Below are positions 1-6,060 of a stretch of DNA of 6,060 nucleotides, piece after piece. The position numbers and the translations under genes were made by a program. The DNA comes from an uncultured Oscillospiraceae bacterium (GTDB lineage Bacteria > Bacillota > Clostridia > Oscillospirales > Oscillospiraceae): NCBI GenBank assembly GCA_910585735.1, contig CAJUEU010000072.1:1-6060 (forward strand), in the 5' to 3' direction. The notes beneath the pieces were generated by a model. It did not search any database, was not told where the DNA came from, and was given only the letters and a program-made list of their open reading frames with translations. Within the stretch, counting starts at the first letter, position 1, and the number at the start of each line of letters is the position of its first letter.

Positions 1-483
1 TCCACCGGCGAGGTGCTGGGCCTGGCCGAGACCTATCCCCAGGCCCTTCTGAAAGCCTTCAAGGGCTCCGGCATGCGGGCCCCCAAACAAGGTGGACGCA
101 TTATTATCACGGTGAAGGACGAGGATAAGCAGGAGATTGTTGACATTGCCCACGGCTTTGAGCAGATGGGAGTTGAGCTTTATGCCACTTCAGGAACCTG
201 TCAGGCTCTTCAATCCGCCGGGATCCCTTGTAAGCCTGTAAACCGGGTCTCTCAGGCCCATCCAAACATTCTGGATATGATCGCATCCGGCACTGTGGAT
301 CTGGTGATCAATACTCCCACCCGCGGAAGAAAGCAGGACTCTGACGGCTTTCGGATCCGCCGCTCCGCCGTGGAGCACGGGGTGGGCTGCGTGACCGCGA
401 TCGACACCGCCCGCGCGCTGCTTACCGTGCGTCAGGAAAGCCGCAGTGAAGACCTGAGCCCCATTGACATTACCAAAATGTAA
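1..483 (+). CDS. carB: Carbamoyl-phosphate synthase large subunit, C-terminal part (partial, 5' end outside window)
   Basis: CarB makes carbamoyl phosphate from bicarbonate, ammonia (supplied by the glutaminase subunit CarA) and two ATP, in the cytoplasm; this feeds pyrimidines and arginine. The reading frame is open from base 1 and ends at TAA 481-483, giving 160 residues of a protein that normally has about 1070. It begins with STGEVLG, matching the family motif STGEVMG at the end of the second ATP-grasp half. From about residue 31 comes the MGS-like allosteric domain: GGRIIITVKDEDK, then ATSGT (62-66), VNRV (80-83) and INTPTRGR (103-110). These align with the E. coli region that binds UMP and IMP; the position of E. 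coli Lys993 is Arg here. The only GTG near the left edge (13-15) lies inside the conserved motif and is not the start. The gene converges on pyrI and shares a terminator with it. carA is expected to the left but cannot be seen. Confidence 0.96.
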   Translation, partial: STGEVLGLAETYPQALLKAFKGSGMRAPKQGGRIIITVKDEDKQEIVDIAHGFEQMGVELYATSGTCQALQSAGIPCKPVNRVSQAHPNILDMIASGTVDLVINTPTRGRKQDSDGFRIRRSAVEHGVGCVTAIDTARALLTVRQESRSEDLSPIDITKM

Positions 484-485
484 AA

Positions 486-529
486 CCATAAAAGAAGGTC
501 CGCGGAATTCCGCGAACCTTCTTTTATGG
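486..529. terminator. Bidirectional intrinsic terminator between carB and pyrI
   Basis: A 14-bp perfect inverted repeat (486-499 with 516-529, arms CCATAAAAGAAGGT and ACCTTCTTTTATGG) encloses one C/A mismatch (500/515), then five more GC pairs (501-505 with 510-514) and an AATT loop. Each 3' arm contains CTTCTTTT. The T-rich run therefore sits inside the arm rather than after it, and is the same read on either strand. It starts 3 nt after the carB stop and lies 12 nt past the pyrI stop, so it is well placed to end both convergent transcripts. The function is inferred from structure and position. Confidence 0.85.
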
Positions 530-541
530 GCAGAGAAAGCT

Positions 542-967
542 TCATGCCCTCTTCCCTTCTTCCGACTCACAATAAGCACAGCGATATCGGTTGGTTTTCC
601 TATCAGACAGAAGGAAAATCGCATCCAACTGCGGCTCAGCGCTGGTAATACACCGGGGGTTTTTACATCGAATGATATTTACCAGCTTTTGCGGAGGCGC
701 CAGATGCTTTTTCTCTACCCGCTTCCCGTCCCGGATCACATTGACTGTAATATTGGGATCAATATAACCTAAAATATCCAAGTCCAGCTCCATAGGTGAA
801 TCAATTTTGATCATGTCTTTGCTGCCCATCCGGGCACTGCGGGCATTTTTGATGATCGCAACGGGACACTCCAGCTTATCAAGCTGCAGATCCCGGTATA
901 TATCCATGCTTTTTCCCGCACAAATGTGGTCCAAAACCACGCCGTTTTGAATACTGTCAATATTCAT
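542..967 (-). CDS. pyrI: Aspartate carbamoyltransferase regulatory subunit
   Basis: PyrI is the non-catalytic subunit that binds nucleotides and assembles PyrB trimers into an allosteric holoenzyme. The protein has 141 residues, slightly shorter than the roughly 153 of E. coli. Zinc ligands are Cys101, 106, 130 and 133 (CKNPRC and CAYC); the spacing is identical to E. coli Cys109, 114, 138 and 141. The N-terminal nucleotide domain keeps VLDHI (Asp13-His14), SKDMIKID (Lys54) and Lys86, which align with E. coli Asp19, His20, Lys60 and Lys94, so CTP/UTP/ATP binding is likely retained. I chose ATG 967 because AGGAGGAG sits 5-7 nt upstream. The frame stays open upstream to 1051, but that extension lies inside pyrB and has no family similarity. 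It is the last gene of the operon, 11 nt after pyrB and just before the terminator. Confidence 0.95.
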   Translation of the reverse strand: MNIDSIQNGVVLDHICAGKSMDIYRDLQLDKLECPVAIIKNARSARMGSKDMIKIDSPMELDLDILGYIDPNITVNVIRDGKRVEKKHLAPPQKLVNIIRCKNPRCITSAEPQLDAIFLLSDRKTNRYRCAYCESEEGKRA

Positions 968-972
968 AGCCG

Positions 973-981
973 CTCCTCCTA
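973..981 (-). promoter_or_regulatory. pyrI ribosome-binding site overlapping the pyrB stop codon
   Basis: Read on the minus strand this is TAGGAGGAG. The first three bases are the pyrB stop codon TAG, and the following AGGAGGAG is the Shine-Dalgarno for pyrI ATG at 967. A ribosome ending pyrB therefore stops directly on the pyrI initiation site. This would favour coupled, near-stoichiometric synthesis of the two subunits, which is an inference from layout. The site also fixes the pyrI start. Confidence 0.85.
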
Positions 982-1899
982 CGCCTGAATGTTCAACAAA
1001 TACATGATCAAGGCCATCCGAATCAGTTTTCCATTTTTCACTTGCTTCCAATATGCTGCCCTGGGGTCCCGATCTACCTCCACAGAAATTTCATTGACTC
1101 TGGGAAGCGGATGCAGGATAGAAAGATCCGACTTTGCCTTTGCCAAACGCTCTGGTGTCAGAATATAGCTGTCCTTCAGACGAAGGTACTCCTCCTCGTT
1201 GAAAAAACGCTCCTTCTGGACCCGTGTCATATAAAGAATATCCAGCTCCGAGATCGCATCCTCAAGGCTTGAAACCTGTGTGTAAGGTATCCCTTGCGCC
1301 TTCAACGCTTGTTCCTTTATATACCTTGGAAGCTTAAGCTCCTCCGGCGAAATCAGAACATACCTTATGTCTTCGTACCTGCTCAACGCGTTGACCAAGG
1401 AATGAACTGTTCTGCCGAATTTCAAATCGCCACACAGGCCAATAGTAAAGCCGCTTAACCTGCGCTTTTCCCGGTAGATGGTCAAAAGATCGGTGAGCGT
1501 CTGGGTAGGATGGTTATGCCCACCGTCTCCCGCATTGATAATAGGAACCTCACTAAATTGCGACGCGGCGTAAGCGGCCCCTTCTTTGGGGTGGCGCATG
1601 GCAATAATATCCGCATAGCAGCTTACCGTATGGATCGTATCCCCGACGGTCTCTCCTTTCGTGGTCGAACTGGAGGAGGCCTCTGAGAATCCCAATACGC
1701 TCCCTCCCAGCGCCAGCATGGCAGACTCAAAGGACAATCTGGTTCGTGTGGAGGGTTCAAAAAACAGAGTCGCAAGCTGCCGATTGCGGCAAACATCCTG
1801 ATATTTCTCCGGGTTGGCCTCAATATCTTCGGCAGTAGCGATCAAGCGGTCAATCTCTCCCACAGAAAGATCAATAATATCAAGTACATTTCTCGGCAT
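979..1899 (-). CDS. pyrB: Aspartate carbamoyltransferase catalytic subunit
   Basis: PyrB condenses carbamoyl phosphate with aspartate to carbamoyl aspartate, the committed step of pyrimidine synthesis. The protein is 306 residues, normal for the family. The carbamoyl-phosphate site is FFEPSTRTR, with Ser50-Thr51-Arg52-Thr53. MRHPKEG carries Arg102 (E. coli Arg105). The mobile 80s loop SSSSTTKGET has Ser77 and Lys81 (E. coli Ser80 and Lys84, donated across the subunit interface). GDGGHNHPTQ contains His130 (E. coli His134). The aspartate domain has Arg163 in LKFGRTVHSL, TRVQKERF with Arg226 and Gln228, and HPLPR at 263-267. The start at ATG 1899 follows GGGAGG with an 8-nt spacer. pyrE ends 22 nt upstream and pyrI begins 11 nt downstream. 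Adjacent PyrI implies the allosteric dodecamer type of enzyme rather than a lone trimer such as that of Bacillus. Confidence 0.98.
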   Translation of the reverse strand: MPRNVLDIIDLSVGEIDRLIATAEDIEANPEKYQDVCRNRQLATLFFEPSTRTRLSFESAMLALGGSVLGFSEASSSSTTKGETVGDTIHTVSCYADIIAMRHPKEGAAYAASQFSEVPIINAGDGGHNHPTQTLTDLLTIYREKRRLSGFTIGLCGDLKFGRTVHSLVNALSRYEDIRYVLISPEELKLPRYIKEQALKAQGIPYTQVSSLEDAISELDILYMTRVQKERFFNEEEYLRLKDSYILTPERLAKAKSDLSILHPLPRVNEISVEVDRDPRAAYWKQVKNGKLIRMALIMYLLNIQA

Positions 1900-1921
1900 A
1901 TGATACGCCTCCCTCAGTTCG

Positions 1922-2557
1922 TCAACGGATCCAGCTTTCGTCGGAGGGATCGTCTCGGAACGCTTTCAGCCGCTCAATGTCCTCCGTCCGGATCTTTCCC
2001 TCCTGGGCCGCTACTTGGCAAACCGCGTCAAAATTGGACAGACTGTGATTGACCACCTTCGCCTCAGCCAAACGGTCCAGCCCCTTTTGCATGCCGTATG
2101 TAAAAATGGAAACAATACCCAAAACCTCAGCCCCCGCCTCACGCAGAGCCTCAACCACTTCGATACAGCTTCCCGCGGTAGAGATCAGGTCCTCTACCAC
2201 CACCACTCTTGCCCCTGGCTCCAAGCGGCCTTCAATACGGTTCTGACGGCCATGATCCTTGTTGCCGGAGCGGACATATCCCATAGGAAGGCCCATCAAA
2301 TGTCCCACAATAGCCGCATGGGCAATGCCAGCAGTAGAAGTTCCCATCAGAACCTCCACCTCAGGATAGTGCTTACGGACCAGCTCGGCAAGTCCTTCCT
2401 CCACATGTGTGCGTACCCGAGGCGCTGTAAGGGTTAAACGATTGTCGCAGTATATTGGGCTTTTGATGCCGCTTGCCCAAGTAAAGGGTTCATCTGGACG
2501 AAGAAAAACCGCCCCAATCGAAAGCAGATCATGCGCAATCAGTTGCTCCAGCTCCAT
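1922..2557 (-). CDS. pyrE: Orotate phosphoribosyltransferase
   Basis: PyrE transfers the ribose phosphate of PRPP to orotate, giving OMP and pyrophosphate. The 211-residue protein shows a type I PRTase fold. The N-terminal FTWASGIKSPIYCDNR segment is typical of Bacillus-like PyrE. The active-site loop YVRSGNKDHGR carries Arg96, Lys100 and His102, and the PRPP motif VVVVEDLISTAGS lies at about 118-130. Compared with Bacillus (RSKPKxHG as I recall it), the first of the two loop lysines is Gly here; the remaining Lys aligns with E. coli Lys103, so activity is expected. The start is ATG 2557 because AAAGGAGG at 2567-2574 is 9 nt away. A TTG at 2563 would add two residues but lies only 3 nt from that site. 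It sits 15 nt after pyrF and 22 nt before pyrB. Neighbouring PyrF uses its product. Confidence 0.97.
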   Translation of the reverse strand: MELEQLIAHDLLSIGAVFLRPDEPFTWASGIKSPIYCDNRLTLTAPRVRTHVEEGLAELVRKHYPEVEVLMGTSTAGIAHAAIVGHLMGLPMGYVRSGNKDHGRQNRIEGRLEPGARVVVVEDLISTAGSCIEVVEALREAGAEVLGIVSIFTYGMQKGLDRLAEAKVVNHSLSNFDAVCQVAAQEGKIRTEDIERLKAFRDDPSDESWIR

Positions 2558-2566
2558 AATCAATAT

Positions 2567-2575
2567 CCTCCTTTA
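2567..2575 (-). promoter_or_regulatory. pyrE ribosome-binding site fused to the pyrF stop codon
   Basis: The minus strand reads TAAAGGAGG. TAA ends pyrF and AAGGAGG directly follows as the Shine-Dalgarno of pyrE. The 9-nt distance to ATG 2557 against 3 nt to TTG 2563 decides the pyrE start. The arrangement mirrors the pyrB/pyrI junction. Confidence 0.8.
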
Positions 2576-3277
2576 TTTATGTAAGAATTCCTGCTTGGCC
2601 CGCCGATAAGCCGACACAGGAGCTTCATCCCGTGTAATCGGCCGACCCATCACAATATAGTCACATCCGCTCTCTCTGGCCTTTTCAGGGGTCATGACCC
2701 GTTTTTGATCCCCCAATTCACCTCCGGCAAATCGGACGCCAGGCGTCACAGTCAAAAAGCTTTCTCCACAGCACGCCTTGACCTTTGCCGCCTCCAACGG
2801 AGAACAAACCACACCGTCCAAGCCGCTACACGAGGCATTTTCGGCATAAGACATCACGGTTTCCTCCATCGGTCTGCTGATCAAAAGCTCCTTTTCCAGC
2901 ATCTCCGGGCTGGTGGAGGTAAGCTGTGTGACGGCAATCAGCAAAGGCCGTGTACCGTCCGGGCGTGTCAGCCCCTCCAATGCCCCCCGCATCATCTCCG
3001 AGGCTCCGGCGGCATGAAGGTTTGTCATGTCCACATCCAACTGAGACAAAACAGCCATAGCCCGTTTGACCGTGTTGGGAATGTCGTGGAGCTTCAGATC
3101 CAAAAAGATTTTATGGCCACGGGCCTTGATCTCCCGGACAATTTGAGGACCTTCCGCATAAAAAAGCTCCATCCCAATTTTCACAAACGGCTTTTCGTCT
3201 TGCGGAAATTGGTCCAAGAAAGAAAGAGTTTCCTCCCTTGTGGGAAAATCCAACGCAATGATCACATCTTTAGCCAT
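2573..3277 (-). CDS. pyrF: Orotidine 5'-phosphate decarboxylase
   Basis: PyrF decarboxylates OMP to UMP, the last de novo step, without a cofactor. The protein is 234 residues, standard for the short Bacillus-type family. Substrate and catalytic residues are visible: Asp10 in IIALDFP, Lys33 in FVKIG, the catalytic Asp60-x-Lys62-x-x-Asp65 in FLDLKLHDIPNT, the phosphate-binding TPGVR (178-182), and VMGRPIT with Arg212. All parts of the (beta/alpha)8 barrel are present in order. The start ATG 3277 follows AGGAGG with an 8-nt spacer. The first 8 nt overlap the end of pyrD in another frame, which suggests translational coupling. pyrE follows 15 nt downstream, so the last two steps are encoded next to each other. 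Nothing is unusual in composition. Confidence 0.98.
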   Translation of the reverse strand: MAKDVIIALDFPTREETLSFLDQFPQDEKPFVKIGMELFYAEGPQIVREIKARGHKIFLDLKLHDIPNTVKRAMAVLSQLDVDMTNLHAAGASEMMRGALEGLTRPDGTRPLLIAVTQLTSTSPEMLEKELLISRPMEETVMSYAENASCSGLDGVVCSPLEAAKVKACCGESFLTVTPGVRFAGGELGDQKRVMTPEKARESGCDYIVMGRPITRDEAPVSAYRRAKQEFLHK

Positions 3278-4187
3278 GGTGTGCTCCTCCTGTCAATTCT
3301 GAAATATGTTCCACGCCCATCCGTTCACATAGATCCGGCAACGCCTCAACGATTTTTTTGCTTGCGTAGGGATCCCGCAGGTTGGCGGCCCCGACCTCTA
3401 CGGCAGAAGCTCCCGCCAGCATCATCTCAACCGCATCCTCCGCCGTACTGACCCCACCGCACCCAATAATGGGAATATCTACTGCCTGATATACATCCCA
3501 GACCATTCGCAGCGCTACCGGGAAAACCGCCGGGCCTGAAAGGCCTCCAGTGCGGTTCGCCAGCAAAGGACGCCGTGTTTTCAGGTCGATCCGCATTCCC
3601 AGCAAGGTATTGATCAGGCACAAACCGTCCGCTCCAGCATTCGCGCAGGCCTGAGCGATTTCCGCAATATCAGATACGTTGGGCGTAAGCTTCATAAAAA
3701 CCGGCTTTCTCGTGGCTTCTTTCACAGCGCTTGTCACTTCTGCCGCCGCCACAGGGTCACAGCCAAAGTTTTTTCCTCCGGCGTGCAGATTAGGACAGGA
3801 GATATTCACCTCCAAGATGGCTACCTGGGAACAGGCTTCAAGCTTCCGGCAATTTTCTACGTATTCTTCCACAGAAAATCCGCCCACATTGGCAATCACA
3901 GGCCCATGAAAGATTTTCGCAATATTGGGAATCTCCTCCTGGATGACCATGTCGACCCCGGGATTTTGGAGACCTACCGCATTGAGCATTCCGGCAGGGG
4001 CCTCCGCAATACGGGGCTGAGGATTTCCCAGCCGTGCCTCCCCTGTCGTTCCTTTCCAGGAGAAAGAGCCCAAAATATCCAAATCATATAATTCGGCAAA
4101 CTCTCGCCCATATCCGAAAGTCCCGGAGGCCGGAATGATCGGATTTTTCAGCTCCACACCGGCCAGGCGTATTGAAAGATCTACCAT
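3270..4187 (-). CDS. pyrD: Dihydroorotate dehydrogenase, class 1B catalytic subunit
   Basis: PyrD holds FMN and oxidises dihydroorotate to orotate; in class 1B enzymes the electrons pass to the PyrK subunit and then to NAD+. The protein has 305 residues. It shows ASGTFGYG (20-27), Lys45 in WKGTT, MLNAVGLQNPG (67-77), and the catalytic-loop motif NISCPN with Asn128 and Cys131. Cys as the base marks class 1; class 2 membrane enzymes use Ser. FMN contacts include Lys166 in MKLTPN, GLSGPAV (215-221) and GCGGVST (242-248). There is no N-terminal membrane helix, which fits a cytosolic enzyme. The start ATG 4187 follows AAGGAGGAG at 4193-4201. It overlaps pyrK by 7 nt and pyrF by 8 nt. The directly upstream pyrK supports the 1B assignment. 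Confidence 0.98.
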   Translation of the reverse strand: MVDLSIRLAGVELKNPIIPASGTFGYGREFAELYDLDILGSFSWKGTTGEARLGNPQPRIAEAPAGMLNAVGLQNPGVDMVIQEEIPNIAKIFHGPVIANVGGFSVEEYVENCRKLEACSQVAILEVNISCPNLHAGGKNFGCDPVAAAEVTSAVKEATRKPVFMKLTPNVSDIAEIAQACANAGADGLCLINTLLGMRIDLKTRRPLLANRTGGLSGPAVFPVALRMVWDVYQAVDIPIIGCGGVSTAEDAVEMMLAGASAVEVGAANLRDPYASKKIVEALPDLCERMGVEHISELTGGAHHG

Positions 4188-4924
4188 ACCAGCTCCTCCT
4201 TCCGAAAAATCGGACCATCCTTACACACCCGGCGGGGGCCGTTTACCGTAGAGATGGTACACCCCACGCATGCGCCAAAGCCACACGCCATCCGTGCCTC
4301 AAGGCTGAACTGTCCGTCCCGGACTCCAGGAAGGTTCCAAACCGCCTTCAGCATGGGAATAGGACCACAAGCCATCAGGTAATCCCGTGCCACATCCCTT
4401 GCGTTGAGAATTGCGTCTGTAACAAAGCCCTTTGTTCCAGCACTTCCATCCTCCGTGGCCATCAATACCCGACAGCCCAAATCGGAGAATTCCCGGGCAA
4501 AGAAAATGTCTGCCCCGGTACGATAGCCCAAAACCACCGTGGGAGAGATCCCTCTTTCCTTTAAACTCCTGGCCAGGCCATAGAGCGGGGCGATCCCGAT
4601 CCCTCCTCCCACAAGAAGCGGCGCTGATCCACAGTCATCCATATCAAACCCATTTCCCAGGCCGGAAAGGATATCCAGTTCGGTTCCTTTGGACAGGTGA
4701 ACCAGCTCACGGGTCCCCTCCCCAATTTCTTTGACCAGTAAAAGTAAATGGCCCAAGCTCCAATCCCCCACAGAAATGGGCCGTCTGAGATACTTTTGGG
4801 GTAAGGCAATATCGACAAACTGGCCTGGCGCCGTTATCGCCTCAGTATCTCCGTCAAGAGATACCGCATAAGTATCCGCAGTCAACTGCCTAATTTCCGA
4901 CACGGTAAAAATAGACTGTTTCAT
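4181..4924 (-). CDS. pyrK: Dihydroorotate dehydrogenase B electron-transfer (FAD/iron-sulfur) subunit
   Basis: PyrK passes electrons from PyrD-bound FMN through a [2Fe-2S] cluster and FAD to NAD+. The protein is 247 residues in the usual order: an N-terminal beta-barrel FAD domain with the flavin motif LRRPIS (46-51), a nucleotide-binding domain with VGGGIGIAPL (105-114), the ACGPIPML segment (185-192), and a C-terminal cluster loop. Cluster ligands are Cys214, 219, 222 and 234 (C-x4-C-x2-C-x11-C, CGFGACVGC then VCKDGPIF). The start ATG 4924 follows AAAGGAG at about 5 nt. The ATG overlaps the pyrC stop as ATGA (4921-4924), and the end overlaps pyrD by 7 nt, so the two subunits of one enzyme are likely co-translated. 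Related ferredoxin-NADP reductase family proteins share the fold, but the cluster loop and pyrD neighbour make PyrK clear. Confidence 0.97.
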   Translation of the reverse strand: MKQSIFTVSEIRQLTADTYAVSLDGDTEAITAPGQFVDIALPQKYLRRPISVGDWSLGHLLLLVKEIGEGTRELVHLSKGTELDILSGLGNGFDMDDCGSAPLLVGGGIGIAPLYGLARSLKERGISPTVVLGYRTGADIFFAREFSDLGCRVLMATEDGSAGTKGFVTDAILNARDVARDYLMACGPIPMLKAVWNLPGVRDGQFSLEARMACGFGACVGCTISTVNGPRRVCKDGPIFRKEELVW

Positions 4925-6060
4925 TCCTTCTCCTTTCCAATGGAATCCCTCAAATAAACGATTTCTCCATCACAAATGGTCATAAGTACATCAGCGGAAA
5001 CCTTCCATCCATCAAACGGAGTTGCCTTCCCCATGGAATAGAACTTGCGGCTATCAACTTGCCCTTCGTGCTCCAAATCTAAAACCGTTAGATCCGCAGG
5101 CTGCCCCGGCGCGATCTCTCCTCCCGGAAGCCGAAATATCCTTCTTGGGTTTTTGACCATGGCATTCAGCATGACCTCAAAGGGGATACGTCCCGGCTTT
5201 ACCAAATAAGTATACAGCACCGCAAAAGCACACTCCAGGCCAACAATACCATTCAGGCTATTCCGCAGCCCTCCCGCCTTTTCCTCTGCCGAATGAGGCG
5301 CGTGATCGGTGGCTATGCAGTCGATCGTTCCATCCAGCAAGCCCGCGATCAAAGCGTCACGGTCCACCGCGCTCCGAATGGGTGGATTCATTCTGAACCG
5401 GCCATCATCCCGCAGTTCCTCATCGCAGAGGAGTAGGTAATGAGGCCCAGTCTCGCAGGTAACTGGGAGGCCTTCCGCCTTTGCCCCACGAATTAGTTCA
5501 ACGCTCTCTTTCGTAGAGATATGGCAAATATGATACCTGCATCCAGTCTCTCGTACCAGCTCCAGATCCCGCTCCACCTGCCGCCATTCACTGGCCGGAT
5601 CATTACCCAAAAGCTGATGTATCCGCGCAAATTCTCCCTTATGGACTGCCCACCCCTTTGTCAAAAGAGTTTCATCCTCACAGTGAGCTACAATAGGCTT
5701 GTCCACCAACTTTGCCCTCTGCATGGCAGCACGCATCATTTCCCTAGATTGGACCCCTTTTCCATCATCAGAAAATCCGACTACATCCGAAGCCAGAGCC
5801 TCAAGCTCCGCCAGAGCCTCTCCTCTTTCTCCTCGGGTAATAGCCCCATAAGGGTAGACCTTGATTTTTGCGTCCCGCTCCAAAATTTCACGTTGTTCCC
5901 GCAGATTCTCTGCCGTATCTGGCACCGGGATAAGATTTGGCATGGCGCATAAGCCCGTATAACCGCCTGCGGCCCCCGCCGCAGTCCCGGTCGCAATGGT
6001 CTCTTTATAAGAAAATCCAGGCTCCCGAAGATGAACATGAACATCTACGAAACCTGGAAC
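4921..6060 (-). CDS. pyrC: Dihydroorotase, class I (partial, N-terminus outside window)
   Basis: PyrC cyclises carbamoyl aspartate to dihydroorotate with a binuclear metal centre. The frame is open to the right edge, giving 379 residues; about 50 N-terminal residues are missing compared with a usual length near 430. The visible part opens VPGFVDVHVHLREPG, holding the metal-binding His-x-His (visible residues 8 and 10). Other ligands, aligned by spacing with Bacillus class I enzymes, are Asp99 in GFSDDG, His126 in VAHCED, His180 in HICHIST, and Asp252 in ATDHAPH. NPPIR (225-229) is the substrate region. The C-terminus returns to the beta-sandwich, PADLTVLDL. ATG 5943 falls in the conserved CAMPN motif and is internal, not the start. 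It is the first operon gene seen and overlaps pyrK by 4 nt. The operon promoter and leader lie beyond the edge. A hydantoinase is excluded by the pyr context and motifs. Confidence 0.97.
   Translation of the reverse strand, partial: VPGFVDVHVHLREPGFSYKETIATGTAAGAAGGYTGLCAMPNLIPVPDTAENLREQREILERDAKIKVYPYGAITRGERGEALAELEALASDVVGFSDDGKGVQSREMMRAAMQRAKLVDKPIVAHCEDETLLTKGWAVHKGEFARIHQLLGNDPASEWRQVERDLELVRETGCRYHICHISTKESVELIRGAKAEGLPVTCETGPHYLLLCDEELRDDGRFRMNPPIRSAVDRDALIAGLLDGTIDCIATDHAPHSAEEKAGGLRNSLNGIVGLECAFAVLYTYLVKPGRIPFEVMLNAMVKNPRRIFRLPGGEIAPGQPADLTVLDLEHEGQVDSRKFYSMGKATPFDGWKVSADVLMTICDGEIVYLRDSIGKEKE

Noticed and set aside
501..514. The CGCGGAATTCCGCG palindrome as a protein operator
   Set aside because: It is the inner stem and loop of a longer hairpin between two convergent gene ends, so a terminator explains it better.
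484..541. A small gene or RNA between carB and pyrI
   Set aside because: The gap is only 58 nt and is almost wholly occupied by the terminator hairpin.
968..1051. An in-frame upstream extension of pyrI to an ATG at 1051
   Set aside because: The added 28 residues come from the other frame of the pyrB 3' end and do not match PyrI, and ATG 967 has an ideal ribosome-binding site.
2015..2437. A 140-codon plus-strand open frame opposite pyrE
   Set aside because: It is a shadow of pyrE with no recognisable motif, and pyrE is intact across the same bases.
2705..3451. A 248-codon open frame on the plus strand opposite pyrF and the end of pyrD
   Set aside because: It is antisense to two genes with intact catalytic motifs, its translation is rich in Arg, His, Pro and Gln as in shadow frames, and it has no recognisable domain.
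5941..5943. ATG at 5943 as the start of pyrC
   Set aside because: The frame continues to the window edge and encodes the essential metal motif VHVHLR upstream of this Met, so the Met is internal.

Overview
This window is a near-complete de novo pyrimidine (UMP) biosynthesis locus. It is almost fully coding and shows no sign of mobile DNA, RNA genes or CRISPR. Seven genes lie head to tail on the minus strand in the order pyrC-pyrK-pyrD-pyrF-pyrE-pyrB-pyrI (transcribed from high to low coordinates). The 3' end of carB lies on the plus strand at the left edge and converges on pyrI. pyrC runs off the right edge and carB off the left edge, so both are partial because of the window, not broken.

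Layout: 1-483 holds the last 160 residues of carbamoyl-phosphate synthase large subunit, including its allosteric domain. 486-529 is a nearly perfect hairpin that looks like a shared bidirectional terminator. 542-967 is pyrI, 979-1899 pyrB, 1922-2557 pyrE, 2573-3277 pyrF, 3270-4187 pyrD, 4181-4924 pyrK and 4921-6060 pyrC. Junctions are very tight: overlaps of 4, 7 and 8 nt in pyrC/K/D/F, then gaps of 15, 22 and 11 nt. Every complete gene has a strong Shine-Dalgarno sequence. No intergenic region exceeds 60 nt.

Together the genes cover every step from carbamoyl phosphate to UMP. CarB (with CarA, presumably just outside) makes carbamoyl phosphate. PyrB with its regulatory subunit PyrI makes carbamoyl aspartate. 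PyrC closes the ring to dihydroorotate. PyrD with the iron-sulfur flavoprotein PyrK oxidises it to orotate using NAD+. PyrE adds the ribose phosphate and PyrF decarboxylates OMP to UMP. Two feedback points are visible: the MGS-like domain of CarB and the nucleotide-binding PyrI.

The organism is most likely an anaerobic Firmicute of the class Clostridia, perhaps an Oscillospiraceae-type gut bacterium. This is inferred from the NAD-linked class 1B PyrD/PyrK pair, Bacillus-like PyrE and PyrF, the strong AGGAGG ribosome-binding sites, a separate PyrI, and moderate GC content. The genus cannot be fixed from the window. I found no undescribed system here; the points worth noting concern operon architecture and regulation.
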